Source: Gordionus sp. m RMFG-2023 | Taxonomy: Eukaryota > Nematomorpha > Gordioida > Chordodea > Parachordodidae | Assembly: GCF_954871325.1 (NCBI RefSeq) | Contig: NC_088775.1 | Span: forward strand, 43,873,561-43,937,560 | Direction of reading: 5' to 3' | DNA: 64,000 bases | In this document: one piece after another, positions 34,401-42,533 of the stretch | How the letters are laid out: each line of letters begins with the position of its first letter | How positions within the stretch are numbered: the stretch's first letter is position 1 | Made by a program: the position numbers and the translations under genes | The notes under the pieces: generated by a model | What the model was told of the DNA's origin: nothing | Databases searched by the model: none | Seen by the model: the letters and a program-made list of their open reading frames with translations, nothing else

Positions 34401-35124
34401 TTCGGAGTAATTATTTTTGAAAATTTATTTAATCATAAAGATGTCCAAGAGTTTTGGAAACTCCGTGGACCCTATTACAGCCGCTCCACTTTTTGCCGGA
34501 CTTAGCGGTCTTCGGTACGCACTTATACGAGGCTCTGCTGAACTATCACAAGACTCTAATTATGATCCAACTCGGCTTCGGTCTTTAGTCAGTGCGGACT
34601 TGGCTAACACCCTGGGCAACCTACTTAACCGGGCTGCCTCTATAAATGCCTCCTTCGGTCACTTAAATTTTGCAGAATCACAACCAGGATCCGACTTACC
34701 CTCCTTTTACCTCGACCTGCAGGTTCGTCTTTTATCTCTCCCCAATCATTTTGAGAACCGTTGCAGCCCGCAAATACACCGCTTTGATCGCGCCATTGAA
34801 GACGCCCTCGAGGCTGTTCGGGCATGCAACTTAGCCTTCGAAATCGTTCGCCCTTGGGACTCTAATGCTGCATCACCGTCGAATACGACTCACCTTCTTG
34901 TCGCCACTCACAACCTCTTGAGAGTCGTGGGTCTTCTTTTTTCTCCTTTTGCGCCTGCCCTCGCATCAGAGTTATTGGACCGCCTGGCCGTCTCGCACCG
35001 GGACCGCACCTGGGTTCGCGCCTGCCAATGGGATGATTTTAATCGTTCATACCTGCCCGAATTTGACGCTCGGTCAAAGGAACAACACCAAGAGCGAAAA
35101 GTTTTTTACCCAAGATTGAGATGA
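10049..35124 (+). CDS. MARS2: Mitochondrial-type methionyl-tRNA synthetase (six exons)
   Basis: Class I aminoacyl-tRNA synthetase that charges tRNA-Met, here probably in the mitochondrion. Predicted join: 10049-10484, 18432-18561, 23544-23704, 30093-30382, 34002-34247, 34441-35124. All GT..AG phases agree and give 648 residues (animal mitochondrial enzymes are near 590). The first 45 residues are Ser/Lys/Asn-rich with almost no acids, as in a transit peptide. Residues 71-74 are HLGH (the HIGH signature), followed by ATGTDEHG at 127-134. The connective region has YYRGWYDLV, then [19 protein letters not shown] and WGLPVP. YVWFDAL and [16 protein letters not shown] follow, KMSKS is at 421-425, and the rest is the anticodon-binding helical domain. 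About 30 residues (91-120) are extra to the family. Exons are much richer in GC than the introns, which total about 23 kb of mostly transposons. Confidence 0.93.
12109..12329. mobile_element. 221-bp hAT-type MITE in the gypsy fossil
   Basis: Terminal inverted repeats start TAGTATTGTTAAAC and TAGTGTTGTTAAAC, then both continue with a TTTTGAGTCGAT/ATTTGAGCCGAT block, so about 40 bp pair. The flanks ccaagtat (12101-12108) and ccaagtct (12330-12337) agree at 7 of 8. Inserted between the pol parts of the LTR element after it landed here. Confidence 0.85.
13369..15450 (-). mobile_element. 2.08-kb hAT element, CAGTGGCGTAGCCAG type
   Basis: The ends CAGTGGCGTAGCCAG and CTATGCCCCTG are inverted, and the flanks are a perfect 8-bp duplication, ggtggttc (13361-13368 and 15451-15458). 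On the minus strand near 14575-14440 is a hAT C-terminal stretch, [17 protein letters not shown], in the place of the family's STLKRIKTxLRxTM block. The remainder is decayed. Homopolymer runs of G (13397-13406) and C (15423-15435) lie just inside the two ends. It is nested in the gypsy fossil and carries a younger MITE at 13973-14274. Not able to code for an active transposase. Confidence 0.88.
13973..14274. mobile_element. 302-bp hAT-type MITE, GGGCCGGG-rich
   Basis: The ends are TAGAGATCCGCA and TGCAGATCATTA, and the flanks attcttat (13965-13972) and attcttag (14275-14282) agree at 7 of 8. Both halves carry CGGGCCGGG words that differ sharply from the AT-rich surroundings. Same family as 39407-39785. 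Confidence 0.85.
15992..17395 (+). mobile_element. 1.4-kb hAT element, CAGGGATGTGAAC type
   Basis: Begins CAGGGATGTGAAC and ends GTTCACATCCCTG, with a perfect 8-bp duplication ataataat at 15984-15991 and 17396-17403. The subterminal DNA is full of GGTTCAGG/CCTGAACC words. On the + strand it keeps part of a hAT transposase: [15 protein letters not shown] near 16650 and the dimerisation block [17 protein letters not shown] at about 17080-17130, ending MIVRE. A possible intron separates the last two parts. The N-terminal half is missing. It interrupts the gag part of the gypsy fossil, so it is younger than that element. Confidence 0.9.
18432..18561 (+). CDS. MARS2: MARS2 exon 2
   Basis: A 130-nt exon that supplies the part of the catalytic domain missing between exons 1 and 3. 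It reads [19 protein letters not shown] and ends in YVRTTSQ, matching the family block that ends in IRTT. The acceptor is gagttag and the donor AAAA|GTTAAA, the same donor hexamer as exon 1. Phase 1 in, phase 2 out. Confidence 0.9.
18691..19911. mobile_element. 1.2-kb hAT-like element (AATGCTGTTAA ends)
   Basis: AATGCTGTTAACGCTACTTT at the left and an inverted AATGCTGTTAAAGTAACTAT at the right, with GTAGC words near both ends, tie it to the CAGTGTTGTTAA family. No target duplication is visible. The interior holds no recognisable transposase, only a short Phe/Ile-rich frame at 19343-19525 on the minus strand. It lies 130 bp after exon 2. Confidence 0.6.
19912..21261. other. Intron 2 DNA with an inverted-repeat MITE candidate
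   Basis: Two arms, 20024-20080 and 20571-20630, are inverted copies of about 57 bp (shared core GGCTCCACCTGATTTTT). They enclose about 490 bp with CCGGCTC-rich patches. Around 20480-20493 is TTGCAGATCTCTA, the right end of the TAGAGATCTGCA MITE family. No coding function is supported for the frame at 20346-20759. Confidence 0.5.
21262..23470 (+). mobile_element. 2.2-kb hAT element with decayed BED-type transposase
   Basis: Ends CAGAGTTTATTAAAGTAGC and AACAACTCTG with inner GTAGCGCGCTA motifs; flanks caatttag (21254-21261) and caatttaa (23471-23478) agree at 7 of 8. The + strand holds parts of a hAT transposase in order: a BED zinc finger near 21720-21795 (ICLKCKKK, then YNLKKHLK), an [14 protein letters not shown] block near 22160, FKLNWP near 22845 and the C-terminal [10 protein letters not shown] at about 23104-23135. 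Frames shift many times and stops are frequent, so it is inactive. Three copies of gctattagcgcgctatctttt lie near the left end. It ends 73 bp before exon 3 of the synthetase gene. Confidence 0.88.
23544..23704 (+). CDS. MARS2: MARS2 exon 3
   Basis: 161 nt beginning [19 protein letters not shown] and running through the [15 protein letters not shown] block of MetRS. The acceptor is a C-rich tract ending cgccttag. The donor AAAG|GTTTAA is chosen because its phase fits exon 4. Residues after PPQE are not conserved. Confidence 0.9.
23950..25141 (-). mobile_element. RTE-like LINE, RT palm to 3' end, decayed
   Basis: Read on the minus strand from 25141 down: [10 protein letters not shown] and [19 protein letters not shown] (RT fingers/palm), [12 protein letters not shown] near 24985-24950, YADDFILM near 24880 (the YxDD catalytic motif), [10 protein letters not shown] near 24730 (a cysteine pair typical of this LINE type), [12 protein letters not shown] near 24215, and a [14 protein letters not shown] tail near 24125. 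These blocks match the C-terminal half of RTE-type LINE polyproteins. Frames shift repeatedly. The adjoining upstream parts are at 25142-25551 and 25552-25870 in changed order and orientation. Confidence 0.75.
25142..25551 (+). mobile_element. RTE-like LINE linker segment, inverted
   Basis: A + strand stretch reading [18 protein letters not shown], then [18 protein letters not shown] and [11 protein letters not shown]. It matches the linker that precedes the RT fingers in RTE-type LINEs (EVxxALKKMKxGKAAGPxGV). It faces the opposite way to the LINE parts on both sides. Confidence 0.7.
25552..25870 (-). mobile_element. RTE-like LINE, RT fingers fragment
   Basis: The minus strand carries [20 protein letters not shown] followed by EMWFGFT, matching the LINE block HAMKVxExxLxxRIRExVxIDxxQFGFMPG. 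It belongs upstream of the 25141 part, but in the polyprotein it should follow, not precede, the segment now inverted at 25142-25551. Confidence 0.7.
25931..27455. mobile_element. Fold-back hAT derivative (two 0.73-kb inverted arms)
   Basis: Left arm 25931-26670 and right arm 26729-27455 are near-identical inverted copies around a 58-bp spacer (26671-26728). Each arm is the terminal half of a hAT element of the CAGTGTTGTTAA family: outer end CAGTGTTGTTAAACGCT, GTAGCGCGCTACCG motifs, and the 3' part of a transposase gene reading toward the outside. In the right arm this includes [20 protein letters not shown], the hAT dimerisation block, just before the 3' end. It is related to the copy at 21262-23470. 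No 8-bp flank duplication is seen (ctcgtgac against gaggaggc). It lies inside intron 3 of the synthetase gene. Confidence 0.9.
27456..30092. other. Rest of intron 3, nothing coding recognised
   Basis: 2.6 kb of AT-rich DNA before exon 4. A hairpin from aacctcgct (27482) and agcgaggtt (27517) lies close to the end of the fold-back element. A G run is near 27686. Short frames (29214-29399, 29419-29613, minus) show no family features. The intron ends in AATAACAG, used as the acceptor. Confidence 0.45.
30093..30382 (+). CDS. MARS2: MARS2 exon 4
   Basis: 290 nt containing [22 protein letters not shown], and [12 protein letters not shown]. The acceptor taacag|AC was preferred over the better-looking tttcag at 30067, because only the former keeps the phase with exon 3; the latter would need another exon 3 donor. 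Phase 0 at the donor ACG|GTTCAT. Confidence 0.9.
30383..31176. other. Intron 4, first part
   Basis: AT-rich DNA without a recognisable gene or repeat, up to the hAT element at 31177. Confidence 0.4.
31636..31800 (+). mobile_element. LINE endonuclease-domain fragment in the hAT
   Basis: Reads [20 protein letters not shown] and onward. It matches the C-terminal domain of the LINE type at 48420-50805, whose own copy reads TIPWALGKSLIWDYMCVSSF. The same piece is at 59723-59890 in the second copy of the host element, so it was captured before the copies separated. Confidence 0.7.
32095..32172 (+). repeat. tRNA-derived SINE head or tRNA relic
   Basis: An A-box-like TGGCCTAATCGCC at 32099 and a B-box GGGTTCGAAT at 32142-32151 are spaced as in a tRNA gene, and a T-rich tail follows. 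Stems of a cloverleaf do not pair well, so this is not a working tRNA gene. A second copy is at 60181-60250. Confidence 0.6.
33455..34001. other. Intron 4, last part
   Basis: AT-rich, no feature seen except the acceptor tatatatattag before exon 5. Confidence 0.4.
34002..34247 (+). CDS. MARS2: MARS2 exon 5
   Basis: 246 nt, phase 0 at both ends. Contains [31 protein letters not shown] and the final HQK, whose lysine is the K of KMSKS. Donor AAAAG|GTTTGT. Confidence 0.95.
34441..35124 (+). CDS. MARS2: MARS2 exon 6 (KMSKS loop end and anticodon domain)
   Basis: The exon starts with ATG TCC AAG AGT, so [11 protein letters not shown] joins the lysine of exon 5 across a 193-bp intron to form KMSKS. 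The remainder, about 215 residues, is the all-helical anticodon-binding domain ([35 protein letters not shown]). Ends at TGA 35122-35124. Confidence 0.95.
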   Translation: MSKSFGNSVDPITAAPLFAGLSGLRYALIRGSAELSQDSNYDPTRLRSLVSADLANTLGNLLNRAASINASFGHLNFAESQPGSDLPSFYLDLQVRLLSLPNHFENRCSPQIHRFDRAIEDALEAVRACNLAFEIVRPWDSNAASPSNTTHLLVATHNLLRVVGLLFSPFAPALASELLDRLAVSHRDRTWVRACQWDDFNRSYLPEFDARSKEQHQERKVFYPRLR

Positions 35125-35126
35125 CC

Positions 35127-35132
35127 AATAAA
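35127..35132 (+). terminator. Possible poly(A) signal AATAAA
   Basis: AATAAA begins three bases after the stop codon. If used, the 3' UTR would be only some tens of bases. AATAAA is common by chance in this AT-rich DNA and others follow (for example near 35307). Confidence 0.3.
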
Positions 35133-36299
35133 AAACGACTATATAACTAAACTGATTTCTTCTCATTATCATGGATGATAAAATCTTTTTACTATCTCTT
35201 CATAATTGTTTTTAAAATGATGGATGTTGAAATTGATAAAAAGTGAAGTTTTTCTGTTTTTTTTGTTATGATTTATTATGACATCTTTCTCCAAATTAAT
35301 TTTTTAAATAAAACAATTGTTTATATCTTTTTACCCTAAAAAGATTTAAAACTGCTCCTACTTGTTCAAACAAAGGAATATAATAATCATGCACTTATAA
35401 TTTTCCGAGGATATGAAATTTTAATTTGAGTATTAGCAGTACCCATCATATCCGGCCGGTTTAAATAGAGATTTTTTTTAATATTCCGGTCTGGATTTTC
35501 TGGTTATTCTAAAAACAATGACATTGACTGCATTTTATAAAGAGTTTTAAAGGGAAATTAAAATTTTAAAAGCGAAATCTAAATCATTCATGTTTTTCAC
35601 TGGCTATTATTTAAATTTTTAAAAAATCAGTTTGGTCTGGGTTTGTGTTTATAAAAAATATAATTTAAGCTTGTCACTGGCTTTTCAAAGTTATATCATT
35701 TTACGGGCCTGCTACTTTCTGATTATTAGCATAACATTATTTTTAATGATGGTAAATTATCTATAATATAATATTGATATTTTGATTAGGGACTTATTTA
35801 GATTTAATACTCAAAAATATACTATTTAATTAAAAAATTGGATGTAAGCCTCTAAATGAATAAGGCAAGAGGAATAAAATTTTCTAAAATAATTTAGGCA
35901 AAAATTTTCAATTTTTTTCCCATTAAATTTAACATGGATTTAGGAAAGGGTTTTCATGATGTTATTATATAATTTATTATATAAATAATTGTTTAAACTT
36001 TGCTCCCCCTAATTCAATATTTCACTAATATTTTTTAACTAAAATTTCGTCAATTTAATATACAAACAAATATTTGCTTCTTAAATTTAAGGGGATGGTT
36101 GAGGACTCTAAATATAAATAAGATTTTATACCCTAACTTAATTTAAACCAAAAGTTGAATTGGACTTGAACCCTATAAGAAAAAACGATTTATAATAATC
36201 AAAATCTATTTTAATGTAATTGTATAAGGTTTCGAATTTTATATTGACGACACTTATATATATTATATATAACTTTTACCCTGGGAAAGGGGAAAAGTT
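35133..36299. other. AT-rich DNA downstream of the synthetase gene
   Basis: No gene recognised. Two CCGG patches at 35450-35500 could be a MITE relic. This is where the 3' exons of the convergent minus-strand gene would be expected, but I see none. Confidence 0.4.
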
Positions 36300-36740
36300 T
36301 TGCTAATTGGGTGATATGCTAAACGCAGATGGTGGTGTAAATTCTGCTGTTATTTGTATAGGTCACACAAGCATGGAAGAAATTCAGATTGATATCGTCT
36401 ATTCTAAGAAATAAAAACGTCAAGGGGAAAGTACGTAAGCTGCGGAGGAGTTGTTTAGTTTATGGTGGCGAAACATGGACAATGAAGTGGCCCACGAAGC
36501 CAAATTGGAAAGAACAGAGATTAATGAATGTGTGGGATATCTCTGAGAGAGAGAAAAATTAGCAAGGAATTGGGGGCAAGAATTGGAATAGAAGTTATTA
36601 AAGTAGTAATGAGAATAAATCGACTAGGATGGTTTGGGCATGTGAAACTTAAGACAAAATATGATTACTATACTCTGGACCGTCAAAAATGGAAAAGAAA
36701 AATCAGAGGGGAATTGGATAAACGGAAAAGAAGAAGATAA
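36300..36740 (+). mobile_element. RTE-like LINE, 3' fragment
   Basis: The + strand reads LGDMLNADGGVNSAV, RRSCLVYGGETWTMK, then (36560-36740) RINRLGWFGHVK and DRQKWKRKIRGELD with a stop. These match the tail of RTE-type LINE polyproteins (YLGDML, LLYGSETW, RLRWFGHV). It is truncated at the 5' side and has a few frame breaks. Same type as 23950-25141. Confidence 0.75.
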
Positions 36741-37138
36741 TATATAACTTATTTTCATTAATATTTAAATGTATACCAAGCTTTTACTCTTAGAAAAAAA
36801 TCAGAAACCATTATTTGTAAATTTTGATTTATTATAACAGATAACAAGCTTGTAAATAAATATTAATCATCTTTTGTTGCATATAAGAAATATAATATGA
36901 TTTTCATAATTAAAAAGTTTAAAAAAATATAATATATATGAAATGATTGGGTAAACAATTTTTAACGTGAGAGGGTAAGTTTATCTGAAATAAATATCCT
37001 TAAAATGTGACATATTTGTTCACAAGTTATTTTATAAGAAGGGTATATGTAAATATAATTTTTTTAAAAATCAGAAACATATCTTCAACATCTAATAACT
37101 TGCAATCATTTTTTATAAAAGACAATATAATAAGTTAC
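36741..37138. other. AT-rich DNA, nothing recognised
   Basis: Between the LINE tail and the exon-like patch at 37139-37209; part of an intron of the minus-strand gene if that gene continues. Confidence 0.35.
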
Positions 37139-37209
37139 AAAAAGTTTATCAATGTTCCGTTCTTAGCCTCTGTACGGTTTCTTGTTACATCTTCTTGCGC
37201 GTACTCAGT
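37139..37209 (-). CDS. Unrecognised gene, exon 4
   Basis: 71 nt after acceptor TTAATCAG, reading TEYAQEDVTRNRTEAKNGTL, donor TTTTT|GTAACT. The preceding intron carries the MITE at 37955-38590. Confidence 0.5.
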
Positions 37210-40200
37210 CTGATTAATATCGGAACTTATAAATATAAATTTTTGTAAAATGAAAACAAAAAGAGAAAGGGAAAGAAAGCTTTGTTTTAATTCCTCCATT
37301 AAAATTAATAAGCGATAAATATCACTTATATCCCTTCTTTTTATGATATTTTAGGTTGACTTATGGAGTTATATTTGCAGTCCATTAATTCATGATATAA
37401 TGTTTTTTTTAAATTAAAACTTAATTGAATTAAATTATCAAAATAAGATTACTCCTAATTTATTACTTTATACTGTATCATTTAAAAAGTGTATACCTAA
37501 TATGGAGGTTAAAATGGTGGCTATAACTAGACCCAGAACCAGTTTAAACTAAAATAAGTATATAAATTATGTAAATTGTAAATTGACATTGAAAAATCAT
37601 AATAAATAAAAGGTCATTAAGAGCTTATTAATGTTTTACCTAAACTCAGATAAAATGGTTCGTTTTAAATATAATCTTAAAAATCCTCTTCCCAATTTTG
37701 ATAAACTTATAATTTTCCAGGTGTTTAAAATAAAGCCTTAATTAATATACATTCTTTATATAACAGCCAATCTGCATTGTTATTACTCATCCAATAATAA
37801 ATAAATTTTTTTAAAAAAGCCATGAAGTATGTTAATATTAACAGAATAAAGCTTTAACTGGAGAAATTAGTTTTATTAAAAATTCTTTCAGACATATTGA
37901 ACACAATTTCAAAAAACAGCTGTAAAATATATAGACTATAAAAAGTATCACTACCAGGGATGAGAACCTGAACCCTCGATATTTAGTTGAACCTAAACCC
38001 GAACCCTTTTTTAAAATTTAGGGTTCAAGGTTAAAGGTTTTTTTAAAAAAAATTTATTTTTTTTATTTTAAACTTTCATTTTATTTATTTTAAATTATGA
38101 TAAAAATAATATAATATTAAAACTTACGTTTTCATTTAATAAAGATTTCCTATTTAAAGCAATTTTTTAATTCAAAAAAAATATTTTTTTGTGGAATCAT
38201 TTTTGTTATATTTAAGAGTCAGCTATTTTTCGTAAATATTTTTAAATTTTACCTAGCAAAGCAAATTTTAAAAGTTTTTTTTTATAAATGATGATAATAT
38301 ATAATATCTATTTTAGGATATTATTGTTTGTAGATTATTTTTTATAATTATGATGATAAATTATTTTTATAGCAATACTAATTAAAATAAATTTAAAAAA
38401 AAATATTTCTGTTATTTTAACTAATTTTAATAAATCATTATTTTTCTAGTTTAACACTGAACTCGAACCGGGTTCAGAGATTTATCACTGAACTCGAACC
38501 GGGTTCAGAGATTTATCACTGAACTCGAACCGGGTTCAGAGATTTATCACTGAACCCGAGATTTTTTTAGAAGGAGGGTTTACTTTCCTGATCACTACAT
38601 GAAAACTTAATGGAGCTGTTTTTTAGAATCATTCATCTATTGTGGTAAATTTCACTAATTCCATATCAAATATTAGAAAAGAAAAATCTATAAAAAGTGG
38701 ACAGATTTTTGATCTGAAGCCTCTGCCCAAAATATAAAATCTTGACAGTGGTATATATAGAGAATTTTAGGGCCATAAATAATACTTTTGCATCTAAAAA
38801 TAAGACAAGATTTTTGTAAAAATTTAGCGCCTTAAGTAAACCGATCCAGATTGGTCGGTTTAACCGTTAATTTTAAAATTTATTAACCTAATTCAAACCT
38901 CGACCAAATTTTGAATTTTTTATTATCCTTTAGCTCTTAAAATATTCCGCTTTGAAATATAGTAGTTCATAAAAAACAAATACTCGGATTGGATTTTCTG
39001 ACAACAATTTTTTGAATTTTTTTTCGAATGTGTTGAACGAAATAATAAATCCCATTTGAATTTTAATTCAACTGTCATTTATATTTTGCTTCATTTATAG
39101 AACTGTGAACATGAAATTTTAATTGTTATACATAAATCAAAAACCACTACTTTGATATAAACGACTTAAAAAAATAACACATTATCATAAAGTCAGGGCG
39201 TTAATATAAGGTAATAATCTAAATTGGCATACATAATATCAGGTTTATAGCCATTTTATTTTTTTACTCTGAATCTTTTCCACCATTCATGATGTTGATC
39301 GTTAGTGAGCATAATCTTTTTATTATTTTGACCACCTAAATTGAAATACAATAATTCTTGTTTAGATAAATTTCTGGGTAATCATGCAATCAAGAAGATT
39401 TGATATTAGAGATCTGCAAGACGTCCCGAACGGGTATCTGGTCGCGTCGGGTTTATTTTTAAAAAATAACTTCGGTTCGGGCTGTGTCGGGCCTAATATT
39501 TTTCAAAAATTTCGGGTCGTGTCTAAATTTCCAAATATGATATCATTACATTTGTCAAATAAATTGATATTTTAAAATCTTGCAAGAAACAAGGCGCTAA
39601 TATTTTTACAATCAAAAAAATTATTAAATTTTTATGTATCTAAATAAAATCGGGCGGACAATTAAATTTTAGGGTCGGGCTTTTCATAGCAAAAAATATT
39701 TCAATCGGGCCGGGCAGAGCAGGTTTTTTTTTAAAAAAATCGGTTCTTGTCGTGCTTGAAAAATTAGGCCCTATGCAGATCACTAATTGTTATAAAAAAT
39801 AATGAAAATCTAAACTATAAAATTAATTTATAAATAACATTTATATATAATCAAAAATGCTTATAAAGGAACATCAAGCGCTTATTTTAAAGAGACCGAA
39901 TATTGCAGCATTCTCTGGTAAAATTTTCATTTTTATTAGTAACTTATAATGAAAGGGCAGCCTAATCAAAATCACAAATTGACCCCTATCTTGTTTGCAT
40001 AATAGCGGTTTAATAAATATAGAATGTTTAAAAGATACAGTTATCTAAAAACTATAAAAAATTTGCTAGGATCGCATAAAATATATAAGTATTCTGTCCT
40101 ACATAATTGTTGAGCGGCTTCTTCCAATTCCTTGTAGGATGCACTTTGATGAATTAAAGTAGTTCTTGGTTTGTAAATCTCTAATGTAATCTTTTCCGAT

Positions 40201-40686
40201 TTTCTACCGTCATAATTTTTGATAGATTTTTCTTCGATGGTAGCCCGTTTATAATGGCCATGACTCATTGGCCTTAAGTGAAATCTATATTAATTTTTTA
40301 AGCATCTAATAAAATAAATTTTTTAAATAATTTCTCCTGAAATTAATTACGAGATAAATTTTTTTAAAAAGAAGCTAAATTTATTTTAAGATGAAAACTT
40401 AGTTGTCAGATAAAAATTCTAAAAAATATATTCAAGAAACTTATATTTATTCCAAATCCCATAACTAAAAATAAAACGGATAATTTCTGTGCCTATGGAA
40501 AAACCTGGTTTCATTTTTTGGACGAGTGTATAACTCTCGTTTATGGCTACCAGCAGATACACTGGGTTCATTTGAGCTCGGTGCAACTCCACTATCAACT
40601 ACCAACATCTTTTTGGTTTCGGGGATGTCATGTTTAATGATCTTTACGTCGCTCAATTTCTTCTCTCTTATAAAGTCTTTGGGCAT
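37139..40686 (-). CDS. Unrecognised host gene, four exons, 3' end not found
   Basis: Minus-strand join: 40686-40505, 40272-40103, 39335-39268, 37209-37139. The four pieces stand out from the AT-rich background, are bounded by AG/GT, and their phases agree at every junction (2, 1, 0, then 2 at the last donor), which is unlikely by chance. The predicted protein starts MPKDFIREKKLSDVK, has an in-frame TAA two codons upstream, and includes SAGSHKRELYTRPKNETR, SASYKELEEAAQQLC, NDQHHEWWKRFR and EDVTRNRTEAKNGT. It is hydrophilic and charged, without a signal peptide or membrane segment. I do not recognise the family. 163 residues are covered and the frame runs on, so further exons must lie below 37139 or have been missed. 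It is convergent with the synthetase gene. Confidence 0.6.
37210..37954. other. Intronic AT-rich DNA
   Basis: Nothing recognised; lies in the third intron of the minus-strand gene. Confidence 0.35.
37955..38590. mobile_element. 636-bp hAT MITE with internal 31-bp repeats
   Basis: Ends CAGGGATGAGAACC and GGTTTACTTTCCTG, with a perfect 8-bp duplication atcactac (37947-37954 and 38591-38598). A 31-bp unit (CTGAACTCGAACCGGGTTCA core) is repeated three times at about 38453-38560 near the right end. Same family as 15992-17395; no coding capacity. Confidence 0.92.
38591..39267. other. Intronic AT-rich DNA
   Basis: No feature recognised apart from a short ccgatccagattggtcggttt patch near 38840. Confidence 0.35.
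39268..39335 (-). CDS. Unrecognised gene, exon 3
   Basis: 68 nt after acceptor CAATTTAG, donor AGA|GTAAAA. Completes a Cys codon with exon 2 and reads GQNNKKIMLTNDQHHEWWK. The intron before it carries the MITE at 39407-39785. Confidence 0.55.
39407..39785. mobile_element. 379-bp hAT-type MITE, CGGGC-rich
   Basis: Ends TAGAGATCTGCA and TGCAGATCACTA; flanks tttgatat (39399-39406) and attgttat (39786-39793) agree at 6 of 8. Inside are CGGGTCGGG/CGGGCCGGGC words, as in 13973-14274. Confidence 0.75.
40103..40272 (-). CDS. Unrecognised gene, exon 2
   Basis: 170 nt from acceptor CTTAAG to donor TTAT|GTAGGA. Encodes MSHGHYKRATIEEKS and KITLEIYKPRTTLIHQ. Completes an Arg codon with exon 1. Confidence 0.6.
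40505..40686 (-). CDS. Unrecognised gene, exon 1 (or first found)
   Basis: 182 nt from ATG to the donor ACCAG|GTTTTT. The ATG follows AATAAAGA, so an acceptor just before it (AAAG|AATG) is also possible and the gene may begin further upstream. Confidence 0.6.
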
Positions 40687-42095
40687 TCTTTATTTTATAA
40701 TTTTTTGATCAATACAAATATTATAAATCTTTAATTAGATAAATGTTTTCAAAAATGTTACACCCCCCCCCCCCACCCACACTTCTTTTTTTTTGGGCTC
40801 TCGATACTTATATAGCGAGACAGATAATAACCAGATATGATATACACCGATATCACTTTTTTGCCCATACCAATACATCCGAGTTCTGCTTTTAAATAAC
40901 TAAATTTATTCGACTAAGACAAAAGTTGTTTTTGGTTGTAAAATACTCCATGCGACCAAATTAGTCGACTAAGTTAAAATAAAATTCTTATAATTTATTT
41001 TATTGAATTCCTTATATTAAAAAATAAAAGATATATGGCTCCTAATTTACTATGAATAAATAATGTAAAAAAATCTTCCTACCAAAAATAAAAAATATTA
41101 AAGCTAATCGACTAATTTGGGTTGTTCGAGTTTTTGGTCGGGTTACTACGACATTTAATCGTGGTCGTAAGAGAAATCAACTAATAACAATACTATTGCC
41201 GAGTATCGAATAAATATTTATATTAAAAAATGACTTAAAACATATACAAAATAATATTTTATTTAAATTCATTAATTTTTTTTAGATTATAATTAAATCT
41301 TGCCCTATCTAAATTTTTCAGGTCCAACTCCCCTAAATTATATTTTAGAAATTGGTCCGATGCGATTATGTATGCTTTTTTAACCTAATCGGGAAAATTT
41401 GTAGAAATAAACAATTTTATTATTATTCTTGAAAAAAATATTCATAAAAACAATAGGATATAAAATATTACTTAAAATTTTGTCGAGGCCCGAGTTTCTA
41501 AAATCAAGATCCGAATTCGACCGAGTCGAGAAAATGTCTACCCAATTCCCACCTATCCAAGTTCAATCGGATCGGACATAGATCTTTTTTCACTCAGTCG
41601 ACGGAAATATTATAGTAAAAATTTCCATTACTTAAAAAAAAAAGGTAATAAGAGCTATAAAAATATTTAAATATATATTTGAAAAAACCAGCGAGGGGCA
41701 ACGTTTTTAAAAGATTTTAAATAAAAAATAAAAATGCACAAAAAAATTAACAATTTTTACAATAAATTATAATAAAATATTTTTTTAGTGTAAAATTAAA
41801 TCAAAAAATAATTTATCCATCCTAATTCGGCATCGGCAAAAAATATCGGGTGGATTTCATTATTGTGTATCGATATATCCTGACAATAACTTAATCACAT
41901 TTTATTTAAAATTATCAATTTTTATTTTTTTAAATGTATAGTATTCGCTATTAACTTTTATTTATGCTATCTGCCACAGACCTGCAGAGGCACTATTTGT
42001 ACAGCCGGTGCGAGTTTTATATTCTTCCCGGCCCTTATTTTTGTTTAAAAAAAAACTTCGATCAGGGTGTGTCAATTTTTACTTTCCAAAATCTA
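40687..42095. other. AT-rich DNA with C runs and GC words
   Basis: A run of about 13 C at 40762-40775 lies 80 bp upstream of the first found exon of the minus-strand gene. The remainder has scattered CGACTAA/TCGGG words that suggest old MITEs, but I could not define ends. Confidence 0.4.
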
Positions 42096-42533
42096 AATAT
42101 TTTTGACTAAACTGAGAATTGACATCATCTACTCAAAAAATAATGACGGAAACTTAAATATTTTTTCATTTTCTGTTTATATGAGTAAGTTTACAAAAAA
42201 TGAGTCAAAAAAATAAAATATTTTTAAAATCTCAAAAATCTAAATATTTTTTTAAAATCGCCAAAATCTAAATATTTTTGACTAAACTGAGAAGTGACAT
42301 CATAACTCAAAAAATAATGACGGAAAATTAAATTTTTTTTTATTTTATGTTTATATGAGTAAGTTTACAAAAAATGAGTCAAAAAAATAAAATATTTTTA
42401 AAATCTCAAAAATCTAAATATTTTTTTAAAATCCCCAAAATCTAAATATTTTTAACTAAACTGAGAATTGACATCCTAACTCAAAAAATAATGACGGAAA
42501 CTTAAATTTTTTTTCATTTTATGTTTATATGAG
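42096..42533. repeat. Satellite array, left block (173-bp units)
   Basis: About two and a half units with ttgactaaactgagaattga and gagtaagtttacaaaaaatg, period about 173 bp. These units carry an extra 28-bp copy of the aatctaaatattttt block and match the long units of the right block near 46290-46640. Confidence 0.9.

Noticed and set aside
34640-34825. Minus-strand frame inside MARS2 exon 6
   Set aside because: It is the reverse of a well-conserved anticodon-binding domain.
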